Source: Amoebidium appalachense
Lineage: Eukaryota; Ichthyosporea
Reading direction: 5' to 3'
DNA length: 64,000 bases
Assembly: GCA_963693365.1 (NCBI GenBank)
Contig: CAVNZM010000010.1
Coordinates: 2,790,001 to 2,854,000, forward strand
The translations under genes and the position numbers were made by a program. Positions 14,385-36,674 of the stretch are shown here, one piece after another (position 1 is the first letter of the stretch; each line of letters opens with the position of its first letter). The notes below the pieces were generated by a model. It made no database searches, was not told the DNA's origin, and saw only the letters and a program-made list of their open reading frames with translations.

Positions 14385-15577
14385 ATGGTCGGTATGCTGC
14401 GGGGGCTGGTGCGGGTGCTGCCGCCAGTTCGGGCCTTTCACAGCCTGGGCCTGGCAGCCCTCCTGGTGACGGCTCTGCAAAGGGACGGCCTGACTGCACC
14501 CACACCCGTACAGGCACAGGCACGTACCGGGGCAGGGGAGTTGGTGTAGTTTTTGTTGCTGTTGTAGACAACGAGGACAAAAAGGAGCACAGAAACTCTT
14601 GGGGAAGGCATAGTGGGATGTGCTGGGTTACAGCTGGGTTACGGGGGCTGGAGGGTAAGCGGGCAAGGGCGGACATTGCAGGGGTGCAAGGGGGAGTTTG
14701 GGAGGGGGGGGGAGGGGGGGGGAGGGGAGGAAGGGGGTTTTATGCCGTGGGTGCTCTGAACGCGGTGGTAGCGGGCATATGGCTGATCCCCCACCCTTGT
14801 ATCTGGTATAGAAAGCTGGTAGAGGGGTGAGTAGAAGAGTTACTGGTGCAGCTGTGTGTGCGGAGGGTGGGGGCTGACAGGGGCAGCAGGCTATACCGTG
14901 GCTGCTGGCTGAGCACCGCAGGGACCTGGTGCTGGCGGCTGAGACGGGCAGCGGCAAGACCCTGGGTAAAATGCTGGGGGGGGGGGGGGGGGGGGGGGGG
15001 GGGGAGGGGGGGGTGAGGGGAGGGGGAGGGCAGGGGACGGAAGGGGGGGGAGGGGGAGGAGGGGGGCAGGGCACTGACGTTGCACGTGTGTGCTGGGCTG
15101 CAGCATATGTGCTGCCCCTGCTGCAGCGGCTGGGGGCCAGTGGGGGCCGGGGCCTGGTGGTGGTGCCCACGCTGGAGCTGTGCGAGCAGGTCTACGGGGT
15201 GGCCCGGCGCTATGCCGACTGCTGCAACGTGCACGTGGCCAGGGCGCACCGGCTGGCACCGCTGCAAGGGCCCAGGGCCGGGCTGCTCGTGGCCACCACG
15301 GGGCTGCTGGGGCAGCATGGGCCCGGGCTGGTGGGGGCCATGCAGGTGGTGGTGCTGGACGAGGCTGACCAGCTGCTGCAGTCCAGTATGCGCCAGGTCC
15401 AGGTGGGTTTTTTTTTTTTTTTTATGTGGGGGGGGGTAGAGGGGGAGGGGGGAGGGGGGAGGGGGGAGGGGAGAAGGGGGAGGACACCGGGCAGAGTTTT
15501 GTTAATACGTTTAGTCACACATTTGCCCCCTTTTTCTTCTCCCCCCCCCCCCCCCCCCCCCGGTTCCTTTTGTCTAT

Positions 15578-15625
<48 letters not shown>

Positions 15626-17058
15626 GGGGGGGTCAAGGATTGGAGGGTTTTTCTGTGGGGCAACGGTTGAGGCATGGTGGAATCCTTTTGGAGGGGGGTT
15701 TTCAAGGTTTTTGTGCTTTTGTGTTGTGTTGTGTGTGCGTGTGTGGGTGTATTGGGGGGAGGGGGGAGAGGGGAGGGGAGGGTTATGAAAAGGTTCTCAT
15801 GGATGAATGGGGCAGAACATGGTGCGGACGGCAAGGAAGGGCCAGGGGCAGGCGCAGTGTGTGGCAGTGGGGGCCACCCTGGCCACGGCCGGCAGCAAGT
15901 CGGTGGCCCGCAGCATGCAGCAGCTGCTGCCCGGGGCCCACAGCATGCACAGCCAGGGCCTGCACCGCCCTGTGCCCACGCTGCAGCGCACGGTGCACGT
16001 GGTGGACGGGGACCATGCCCGGTGGGCGCTGCTGGCCGACCTGCTGGCCACCAGCACTGGCCGGCTGCTGGTGTTTGTGCGCAGTGCAGAGGCCGCTGCA
16101 GCCCTGGCCGGCCAGTTGCAGGGCCAGGGCCAGGCATGTGGGGCCTTGCATGCCGGTATGCCCCCAGCCGAGCGCCTGGCCTCCTTGCAGGCCTTTGTGG
16201 CCGGCACCGTGCCTGTGCTCGTGGCCACAGGTAGGCCCCCCACCCCCACCCCGAATAGGGCAGGCAGGGCACGGCATGGTGGCGCAGGGCTGACGGGGCG
16301 GGGCAGATGTGGCGGCACGGGGCCTGGACCTGCCGCAGGTGGACACGGTGGTGCAGTGGCACTATGCAAGCGATGCCCAGGCATACCTGCACAGAGCCGG
16401 CCGCACTGCCCGGGCCGGCGCACCAGGCACCAGTATGTGACTGCCACCCATGATTTGGGGGGAGAGGGGGGAGGGGGGGGGGGGGGGGGTCGGTCTGCAG
16501 GATATGGCTGACAGGGGGGCTGTGCAGTGGTCAGCTTTGTGGGGCAAGAGGATGGGCCACTGGCCGGGCTGCTGGAGGGCAGCCAGGCAGCCACGGTCGA
16601 AGGCGCATTCTCTCGCCGCCGCAGCCTCGGGTGAGTGCTCGGTCATGGGCGTAGCGGCTGGCTGGGGGGTGTGTGTGTGGGGGGGATGCAGGTAGGGTGC
16701 AGGTTTACTGCTGGCAGGGGTGTGGAGCTGTGGGGGCGTGCATGTGTGCATTTTATTTACATTGTGGCGTGTGTGGGCCCGAGACTTGCTGGCTCGAAGG
16801 GGCATGCTTGCATCATGTTTATCTCGTAGGACTCGTATCAAGCACGGCACACATTGTGGTAGGCGCACCAAGTGTGTGATTGTGAGGGTGGGTTGCATGT
16901 AAGTGCACGTGGGTGTGCGTGTGTGTGTGTGTGCATGCGCGTGTGTGTGGTGTGTGTGTGCTTGCATGTGTGTAATGTGTATGCGGGTGGTGTGTGTGCG
17001 AGGGTGGGTTACATGAATGGGTGTTGCGGGTCTGAGAAGATGTTGCATTTACCTGCAC

Positions 17059-17095
<37 letters not shown>

Positions 17096-17296
17096 CGTGT
17101 ATGCATGTAGCTGTGTGCCTGAGTATGGGTTGCATGTTACATGCACATAATTACGTGTGTGTGCAAAAGTGTGTGTGTGTGTGTGTGTGTGTGTTGGGGG
17201 GGGGGGGGGGGGGGGGGGGGCACATACATGCACGTTGTGTACGTGTGTGTGTGTGTTGTCCGCGTCGTATGTGTGTGTCAGGGTGGGTCAATGTAA

Positions 17297-17384
<88 letters not shown>

Positions 17385-17434
17385 GCCGTGGTGATGGGTC
17401 CCGGGGTGGTAGTGATGGTGTGTGTGTGTGTGTG

Positions 17435-17522
<88 letters not shown>

Positions 17523-17669
17523 TCGTTGGGGGGGTGAGGGGGGCAGGGGGGGGGGCAGGGGGGGGCTGACATGTTCACACATGTGCATTGCAGGCGTCGG
17601 CGCAAGCGAGAGCAATCAGATAAGAGAAAGGGCCGCCAGGAAACCAGCCCCAGGCCCGATGACATTTAA
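14385..17669 (+). CDS. DEAD-box ATP-dependent RNA helicase, 7 exons, 397 aa
   Basis: Exons: 14385-14519, 14890-14965, 15104-15402, 15852-16230, 16307-16432, 16528-16630, 17594-17669; 1194 nt, in frame, stop TAA. Motifs in order: Q motif (F16-17 region and [10 protein letters not shown]), motif I AETGSGKT (about 62-69), Ia PTLELCEQ, a TPGR-like ATTGLL, motif II DEAD (156-159), motif III GAT instead of SAT (177-179), motif IV LLVFVRS, motif [10 protein letters not shown] (about 296-304) and motif [12 protein letters not shown]. The protein unwinds or remodels RNA using ATP. At 397 aa it is little more than the core. The N-terminus is Arg/Leu-rich without acids ([17 protein letters not shown]), suggesting mitochondrial import, while the last exon gives a basic GRRRKRE tail. 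Intron 1 needs a GC-AG splice. The start is the first ATG before the Q motif; an upstream exon cannot be excluded. Confidence 0.9.
16631..17593 (+). repeat. Helicase intron 6: (TG)n and G homopolymers
   Basis: This 963-bp intron between the penultimate and last coding exons is largely TG repeat (about 17062-17093, 17302-17382, 17424-17518) with a G-run at about 17197-17220 and G-rich sequence up to 17570. No exon lies within it. Confidence 0.75.
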
Positions 17670-17673
17670 TAAA
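17665..17673. terminator. Shared bidirectional poly(A) signal TTTAATAAA
   Basis: The helicase stop codon TAA (17667-17669) overlaps AATAAA (17668-17673). Read on the other strand the same nine bases give TTTATTAAA, containing ATTAAA, a common variant signal, placed about 70 bp past the stop of the convergent Swi6-like gene (17739). One short element could thus serve both genes. Confidence 0.5.
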
Positions 17674-17738
17674 GGCGCCATTAGACTACGTTACTTGGCC
17701 GTGCAGGGCCCATGCCATGCATGGTGGCGCATGGCCCG

Positions 17739-18920
17739 CTACTTGTTTGCCCTGCGTGCAGCCAGCTGGGCCCTGAGGGTCTTGTTTTCATCGCTGGCCT
17801 CCTCGAGCCTTTGCTCCGTGTCGGCCAGTGCAGCCTGCAGCTGTGCCACGGTCTGCTGGGCTGCTCTGAGCTCATCCTCCATGTCGTTGAAGGCCGCCAC
17901 CAGTGCCCCCTTGCGCTCACGCAGCGCCTCCCACGCTGCCCCTGCCTCCCACGGCCCATCCCGAGCTCCGGCACCCTTGGCCTTGCGGGCCCCCCGCTGC
18001 TTACTGTGGGCCCAACACGGTCAGCCCCAGGGCGTGTATGCCACATTACAAACACGTGCACCCACACAGACACAAACATAGCAGCAGCCAGATGGGTCCC
18101 AGGTGCCCTCCACACACGTGTGAAGATACACACCAACAAATACGCGGGTGGCAATCACCCCAACCAACACACAGGCACACACACGCCGCAGCAGGGCCCT
18201 CACACAGGCGAACACACTCAGAAGAAAGGCATCTACACACACATGCAACAGGCACAGGCACAGGCACACAGACACATAGGAACACAGGCACACACACAGC
18301 ACACGCAGGCAGGCACATAGCAGGCACGCAGGCGCACACACGCAACAAGCGCACACACGAAGCAGGCAGGCAGGCACACACATACAGCAGGCAGGCAGGC
18401 ACACACACGCAGCAGGCACGCAGGCACACACGTAGCAGGCACGCAGGCACACACACGCAGCAGGCCCACACACGCGCAGCAGGCCCATACACACGCAGCA
18501 GGCACACACCTGTGGCGTGGGTCATCATCCTGGTCGTCATACTCGCTGCCCTCAGGCCCCGGCCTGGCCTGGCCCAGCGCCTTGAGCATGGCCCTGCACA
18601 TAGGTCAGTGCCCGGCCACTGGCCCCAATGAGCTAAACCTCCAGCCTGGGGGGTGGGGGGAGGGTACACTGCCCCTTGTGTGGCCGGCCACACCAACACG
18701 TGTGCCCATGCTGCACAACCAGATGGGCTCATAGGTCCGTGTAAATGTGGCTGCATGGTGTTGCAAACCTGTCCTTCAGCAGCCCCTATGGTGGATCTAG
18801 TGATAGTTGCAGCAGGAGAGGTGGTGTGTGTATGTGTGTGTGTGTGTCCGTGTGTGTGTGTCCTTGTGTGTGTGTGGGTGTGAGCATATCTCTCTCGTAG
18901 TGTGTATGCGGTGTGTGTGT

Positions 18921-18976
<56 letters not shown>

Positions 18977-21700
18977 GAGCAGGGCACCGACTTATCACCC
19001 TGGGCCAGGTCCAGAGGAGTCAGGCCACTCTTGTTGGCTATCGTTGGGCTGGCACCAGCAGCCAACAGCTGCCGTACCATGCGCTGCAGGGGTGCAGTCA
19101 GCAGGGGGTAATGTGGCCAATTGCACGCCACCGGCCTTGATGCATGCATACAGCCACAACCGAAAAAACACCACCGCCCATGAACTCAAGACTTCCACCT
19201 CCCCCTTCACATTTTTACAGCAACCAATCATATCACGAACACACAGCCTCTCACAGCACCAACACACATGCCTGGCCACACCAAAAAACACACAGGCACG
19301 TTTTCATCCACGCAGACACATGCACACTTACATCACACACCCATACATGCAGATACCACCGTCCCATCAACAAGTCGGAGCGAACATCACGTCCCCATGC
19401 CACCATGGACGAGCGTGCCACCGAACAGCCCTCCACCCCACTGCCGGGGTATCCCCCGGCCCCCCTCCCCCCCTTCCCCTCTCCTCCTCCTCCCCCCCTC
19501 CCCCCCCCCCCCCCCCCCACCGCCCCCTCCAACACACACACACACCCGTGCCCCCACCCACCACATTGCGGTGCTCCACGCAGTATGCCAGTGCCGTCTT
19601 GCCCTCGTGGTCCTGTGCCCCTGTCAGCATTCTCCCCCCCTTCCTCCCCCCCCCCCCTCTATCCCCCATCGCCTTACCTGTGCGTCCACTTGCAGGCCCC
19701 TGTCCCTCTCTTTGAGCAGGGCATTGAGATAGTGCTCGGCTGCTGCTCTCTTGCTGCGTGCAAACGGGTCTGTCTCAGGCACCTGCATGGCCCTGTCAGG
19801 CCCCCCTTCCTCTCCCCCGCCGGCCATGCCCGGCAAGCAGGGGCACATACGGCCAAGTTTGCAGCAGCCAGGTGCAGCACGGTCTGGCCGGCACTGTTTG
19901 TAAGGGCCAGGGTGGGCCGTAGCAGGTCCAGCACCTTTGCAAATGTGCGGTGCTCGTGGCAGAACTGCCACATGGCCGCCCGGTGCAGCGGTGTGTCCCC
20001 CCGAAAGTTGCGCAATTCCATATCCTCCCCTGCCCCCAAGATTAGATGCCGCCCCTGCCAACCCATCCCCCCCTCCCCCCCCCCCCCCCCCCCCCGGCCC
20101 TACCCACCCTCTCTCAGCAGCATCTCCAGCAGCGGCACCTTGCCCAAGGCTGCTGCCCAGTGGATGGCCCCGTGGCCCTGTGCACCCCGTCAGCCCCCCC
20201 CCCTCCCTTCTTCCTCCACCCCAGCGGCAGGCAAGTGCTACCTCTCCGTCCACGGCCAGGCCGTGTGTCTTTGGGCCGTATCTGTCGTGGTACAGAAGGG
20301 CACGTGTGCGCACCACATCCCCCGTCTGGATGCTGTTGACCACCGCCACCTGCCGCTGCACGTGCTCGTCGTCCCCCCCTGCCCCCCCCCCCCCCCCTCA
20401 GGCCCCGCCCACCCAACACCCCTGTCCCCCACCCACTCTTGCTCGTACCTGTGCCTCCTGGTGGCCGCTCTTCCTTAACTGGCGCCGTGACTGTCGGCCT
20501 ATGTGCCCAGGCGTCAGAACACCTGCCCCCTCTAACTCTCATGCTCTACAACCCCTCCCCCCTTCCCCCTTCCACCCCTTCTCCCCCTCCCCCCCCCTCC
20601 CTCCCCCTCCCCCCAGTGGGCCCCCACACACAAAGACACATGCACACACACTTTTTGTCTGCGGCTGGCTGTTGTGGGGTGTCTGTGCGCTGGCGCTTTG
20701 TGTCGTTGTTTGGCTCTGCTGGTGGCCGTTTCTGCTGGCCTGTGTTGGCTGCCGTGGGTGGTGTGCCTGCGCCGGGTGGGCCGGCTGCTGGCACCGTTTG
20801 TCGGGGTGGGGCCGGTGGCTCTGCCTTTATTTCCAGGCTGGGTGGTGGCCAGCCCCCAGTGTCTCGCAGGCCGCCGGCTGAAAGGGGCGGTCGAGCCGGT
20901 AGTGACGGGGGGGTTGGCAGCACAGGTGGAGGCGGTGGTGGGGGAGGTGGTGGCCTGCTGGCAGCCTGTGTGCTTGGCGGCTCGCTGGGCTTTGGTGTGG
21001 CTGCAGGGGGGGGTGGGGGCTTAGGGGGGCTGGTGGCCAGCTGGGGAGACGCCACAGGGCCAGCCGAGGCTGGGCCCGGCGTTGTGTCCTTGGGGCCCAC
21101 AGGCAGGGCCAGGCCGGCAAGGTCCACCTGCAGGGGTGGGGGCAGGGGCGGGGGCGGAGGGGGGGGTGGCGGGGGTGGCCTGGGCGGGTCTGCTGGGCGG
21201 GGGCTGGTGGCGGGGGGGGCAGCAGGCGGGCGGGGAGGCAGGTCTGTAGAGGGCTGGCGAGGGGAGGCCACGGCGTTGCCGGGCAGGAAGGGCGACAGGG
21301 GCTTGGGGCTGCTGCTGGCTGGCGGGGTGGCCCGTGCGTCCCCGGCCGTCTGTGGGCTGCCAAACCCCTGCGGCCTCTGCAGACCCTCTGCCGTGGGGGG
21401 GCGCGCCCAGCCGGCTGGCTGGGGCCGGGGCAGGTCGGGGCGGGGCCGGGCTGCAGCCGGGCCAGCCGACGGCCACCTGGACGGCTGCTGCGTCCACGAC
21501 GGCTTGGGCCCGGCACCAGCCAGGCCCGGCCCTGCCTGCGCGGCCCCTGGCGCCCGGGGACGAGCCCCGGCAGTGGCCGGACGCGAGGGCCAGCTGCGGC
21601 CGTCCGCAAAGACCGGGGGCTGGTCGAAGGTGCCCGGCACGGCCTTTGTGGTGGGGCCCAGGTTCACATCAACCTCCATGTCCCCAAACGGGTTGGCCAT
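17739..21700 (-). CDS. Swi6/Mbp1-type ankyrin-repeat cell-cycle transcription factor subunit, 10 exons, 701 aa
   Basis: Exons: 21700-20652, 20522-20449, 20378-20242, 20177-20108, 20029-19851, 19782-19678, 19612-19562, 19083-18992, 18593-18510, 18003-17739; 2106 nt, in frame. Residues 1-350 are Pro/Ala/Ser-rich with poly-Pro runs and end in a basic KR-containing patch. The ankyrin block (about 421-585) follows the fungal MBF/SBF order: GHGAIHWAAALGKVPLLEML, then RGDTPLHRAAMWQF, NSAGQTVLHLAAA, an AAAEHYLNALL helix, DHEGKTALAY and GASPTIANKSGLTPLDLA. An acidic DDQDDD stretch and a C-terminal coiled coil (about 645-699) finish it, as in Swi6/Mbp1, where this end mediates heterodimerisation. These factors drive G1/S transcription. 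No APSES/KilA-N DNA-binding domain is encoded at the N-terminus, so it resembles the non-DNA-binding Swi6 partner. A missed upstream APSES exon is possible but I found none. Confidence 0.8.
18265..18505. repeat. Tandem CAGGCACACACA-type repeat in the last intron of the Swi6-like gene
   Basis: Repeats of GCAGGCAGGCACACACA and variants (unit about 12-30 bp, irregular) fill most of the 506-bp intron between exons at 18510 and 18003. This is satellite-like, non-coding. Confidence 0.65.
18594..18991 (-). repeat. Intron 8 of the Swi6-like gene: TG repeat and long G-run
   Basis: The intron between exons 19083-18992 and 18593-18510 contains TG-rich sequence at about 18823-18935 and a plus-strand G-run of about 40 bases at about 18936-18975. 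On the sense strand of this gene it is a C-run, against the usual orientation in this window. Confidence 0.65.
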
Positions 21701-23456
21701 GTTGCCGCCCAGCCCTCACGGCCACAGCCACGGCTTGGCCTGGTGGCACCGCTGTGGGCCGGCCAGGCCCTTCACTCTGGCCCGCAGTGCGCTGCCTGGC
21801 CGCCCAGCGTGCTGCTACAAACTATTTAGTGTGTGTGTGCCTGTGTGTGTGTGCAGACAGAGAGGCGGGTGCAAGGGCACACGGCACTCTACGCTTAGTT
21901 TCTGTACTTGCTAGGCTACGCGGTGCTACTTCGTTCATAGGCAGCGGTGCTGGCAACTAAGGCACGTATACGCACACACTAACACTAGAGAACACAACCG
22001 CTGAACTAACTGTTCGTGTGCAAACCGTACACCGGAGCTCAAGCATTCAACCCTGCGATCTAGATCTGGGCGGCATCTTGTCCTGAGCCACCTTATCAGT
22101 CTGAGTCAAGGCCTCCTAAATAGCACACCGGTGTGCTATTTAGGAGGCCTTGGTCTGAGTGCATCATCCTGCGCCCATTTCATTTGGCCCCTGAGGCTAT
22201 GTAATGTTCACACATACCGGCGTGTCTTGTGGGTGTTTGCCGTGTAGCGTGCCCAGGGCTGCAGCGCAAGCCAACGTTCCCTGACCTACACCAAGACGTG
22301 GCCGTGCAGGGGTGGATCCCACCACCCGGATCTTTGTTCCCCAGTCGATTGCCCTGAGGGCCCCTTTCCCCCCTGCCACCAAGTCTAACTCCACCTGCCA
22401 CGGCCAGGCCGCCCTCTCTCCGCGCAGAGCACGATAGCTGCAGCCACACACCCCCACTTGGTGCTGTCAAGCCCTTTGAAGCCTCGTCCTTGTGTGGTTC
22501 TGGGCAGAGAGCTCTGGCATACCCAGCTGCCACATACCCATACAAGAGCTCTTGGCTTCTCCAAACATGCCTTGAGGCGGTCGAAGAGAAGCCAAGGGGA
22601 AGGAACACGCTCGTTCTTTTTATACCTGGTCGACCCCCTCCCTCCCCCCCCCCCCCCCCTCCCCCCCTCCCCCCCCCCCCCTCCCCCTCCCCTCCCCCCC
22701 CCCTCCCCCCCTTCCCCCCCCTCCCCCCCCCCCCCCCCCCCCCCTCCCTTCCGTCCCCGCCAACCCCTTAAAAACCAACACACCCTCCCTACCGGTCAAC
22801 TAAGAAGTCACGTAATCAATTAGTCAGGGAGAATATTTTGGGCATCATACAATGTTCTATGGCTAAATTCAGTCACGTTTCTCCCCCAAATCTTGTGATC
22901 GAGTTTTTTGTTTGTTTGTTTGTTTGTTTGTTTGCCTTTGGGTGGGGCAGGGGGTGAGGAGGGGAAGTTGAGGGGCAGGGGTGAGGTGGGGGTGGAGTGG
23001 GGGGGGGAAGGGGGGGGAGAGGGGGGTGAGGGGACAGGGGAAGGACGGGTGAGCTGGGGGAGAGAAAGAGGGAGGGAAGGCGTTGGGGAAGGTGGGTTTA
23101 TGAGGGAGGAGAGGGCCAGCCGAGAGGGGAGGGGGGGGAGGGAGGGGGGGTGTCCAGCAGGCATCTTCCCCCCTATTGTTCGTGTCGACCCTCCCTGCGG
23201 ATGGGCAAGAAAAGAGTGAGCAGCAGGGCCACGTCCCCTGCCTGTAGTGTGTTGTGGTGCTGGGTGTGGACTTCTTGTTTATTGTTTGGCGTGGGAGGGG
23301 TAGGTGTGGCAGGGTGGTTGTTGACTGGTTTGGGGGTATAGGTGTGTGGCACGGTGATGTTGGACTCCCCCCAGACCTGCCTGGCCCCTGAGACCCTGCC
23401 TGCACGTGACCCCCTGGCCCACCACTGAGCACCGGGCTGGTGGCAGGCCAGCAAAC
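21701..23456. promoter_or_regulatory. Divergent intergenic region between the Swi6-like gene and the flippase
   Basis: About 1.75 kb lying between two divergent start codons, so presumably holding both promoters. It contains a perfect 44-bp palindrome (22108-22151), a C-rich low-complexity block (about 22635-22760), a (GTTT)n tract (about 22900-22934) and a G/A-rich block (about 22940-23160). No protein family is recognisable in its open frames. Confidence 0.5.
22108..22151. repeat. Perfect 44-bp palindrome
   Basis: Two 22-base arms meet at 22129/22130 with no spacer. The left arm begins AAGGCCTCCTAAATAGCACA and the right arm is its exact reverse complement, ending GGCCTT. It lies about 410 bp upstream of the Swi6-like start codon. 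It could form a cruciform, serve as a dimer-binding site, or be two abutting transposon ends. Confidence 0.9.
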
Positions 23457-34575
<11,119 letters not shown>

Positions 34576-34877
34576 GCACCCCAAAGGACACAAACACACA
34601 CACCCAAGCGTCTCTCTCTCTCATCCCCTCCTTCCCTCCCTCCCCCCCGCTCTCTCTCTCTCTCGTCTGTTTAGCCCCCTCCCCTCCCCCCCCCCCCCCC
34701 CCCCCCCCCTCCCCTCCCCTCCCCTCCCCTCCCTTCCCTTCGCTCCCATTCTCTCAAGGCCAGCATGCTCTATCCCGCACTAGGCCCATTTGGAGCAGTC
34801 ACATTGCGGTTGCCCCCCAATCTGGAGGGAGTGTTTACTGGGTGGGTGCAGGGGTGAGGGCCAGCCCCTCCTGTCGG
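34576..34877. terminator. 3' spacer between convergent flippase and Aha1-like genes
   Basis: 302 bp separating two stop codons (34573-34575 and 34878-34880). It is CT-rich with a C-run at about 34687-34709 and (CCCCT)n. No canonical AATAAA is obvious for either gene. Confidence 0.4.
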
Positions 34878-36157
34878 CTATTGGCAGGCCAGCTGGTCGC
34901 TGAATGCGGCTATGCACTGCCGCAGTGCCGGCGTCAAAGTGGCCTCAAGGTGCCGCCGAACAGCCGCCTCGGCACCCCCGGCCCCACTCATGCTGTAGCG
35001 CACCTGCACATGCCGTCAGCATACCACAGTTGCATGGCATGTGCTGCATGCTCAAAGCACAATCAACGACACAAAACACTGCCAAAGTGTGCAAGAAACT
35101 AAAGCCCAGCTGTGTGCACTTATGTGCTCCCACTGCCACTACATGAAGACAGCAAGGGACCACACGGCCATGCCAGCATCACAGCATGTCGTATAGCAAA
35201 CCCTTTCGTTCTGCTTCCATTCAAATTTATACGTGACTTCTCCCTGCCCATACCACTCATGCAATCACACATACATATGTGTTTGTTATTAGGCATTAGT
35301 GTTATCCCCCCCCCCCCCCCCCCCCCTGCCTCCCCCGCCCCGGAGACACACACACACACACCCTTTCTGCTTCTAACACAAATACCTTCCCTGCCCCTGC
35401 CTATACCAAACACACCTACGACACTCGTTCCTAGGTACGTGTGCTATGGGCAAGAGAGGGGATCCCCCAGTCCATATTACATCTACCTCCCCTTCCCTGA
35501 GTACAACACACATACCCCCCCCCCCCCCCCCCCCCGGGTGCCCATAACACACATGCCCCCCCCTCCCCCTTCAACCCCCCCCCCCCCCCCCCCAATATCA
35601 TGTACACTCTTTGAGTGTTCTTTGCAAATCTGCATGGTATCTGCATGGTATCTGCATGGTATCTGCATTGTCCGTCGTGAATGTGTATTTCGGACTTTGT
35701 AGCCCACTGTCCTCCCCCCCCCCCCCCCCTCCCTCAAAAAAAAACAACAACAAAAGTCACACACACACACAACTTCACCCTCTCTCTCCCCCCCCCCCCC
35801 CCCCCCCCCCCAGCTCCAAATATCCCACCCCACCCTTCTCTTCCCCTGCAACATAACACAGACCTATAACACACGTGTTGCCCGTCGTGAATGTATACTT
35901 TGCATTCGGTGACACACTCTACGCCTCCCCCCCCCCTCCCCCCCCCCCTCCCTGCCCCCACGCGCCCCATAACACACATACCTTCCCCCTCCCCCCCCCC
36001 CACCCCCGCCCCCCCAAAAAGACCTATAACACGCACACCTCCCGCCCCCTTTTCCCTCCCCCCCCCCCCCCCCCCCCCCACGCCCCCATAACAGGGACCC
36101 CCCTCCCCCTCCCCCCCCCCCCCCCCACGCCCCCATAACAGGGACCCCCCTCCCCCC

Positions 36158-36192
<35 letters not shown>

Positions 36193-36636
36193 AGCCCTCA
36201 TAACCCGGGCCTCCCCCCCCCCCCCCCCACCTCGTACTGGTGGCCGTCCACGTCCTCGCACACATACGGCAGCTCGGCTGTGCCCTTTATCGTCTTCCCC
36301 TCCACCTCGGCTGCAGCACACAACCCCTCAGCCTCTGCCATCCCTCCCCATCCAAAGCAACCCATGTCCCTTTTCCAGTGCTGCTGCCCCCCCCCCCCCC
36401 CCCCCCTCTCCCCCTCCTCTTCTTCCCCCACCCCCCCCCCCCCCCTCTCCCCCTCCCCTCCCCGGGGCCGGCCCGCCCCACCCGCCCACCCACCCGCCCG
36501 CCCGCCCGCCCCAGGCTGTTTGCGGCGCAAGCGAGAACGTATGCACGTGACTGCCATGGAACTCTCACAGAGGCATGCACATGCACTCAGGCATGTGGTA
36601 CACCACAGCCAATCCTCCCCTCCCCCCTTCCCCCGC

Positions 36637-36674
<38 letters not shown>

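Noticed and set aside
15574-16594. Long Pro/Ala/His-rich minus frames opposite the helicase
   Set aside because: Shadows of the GC-rich helicase exons; no motif of their own.
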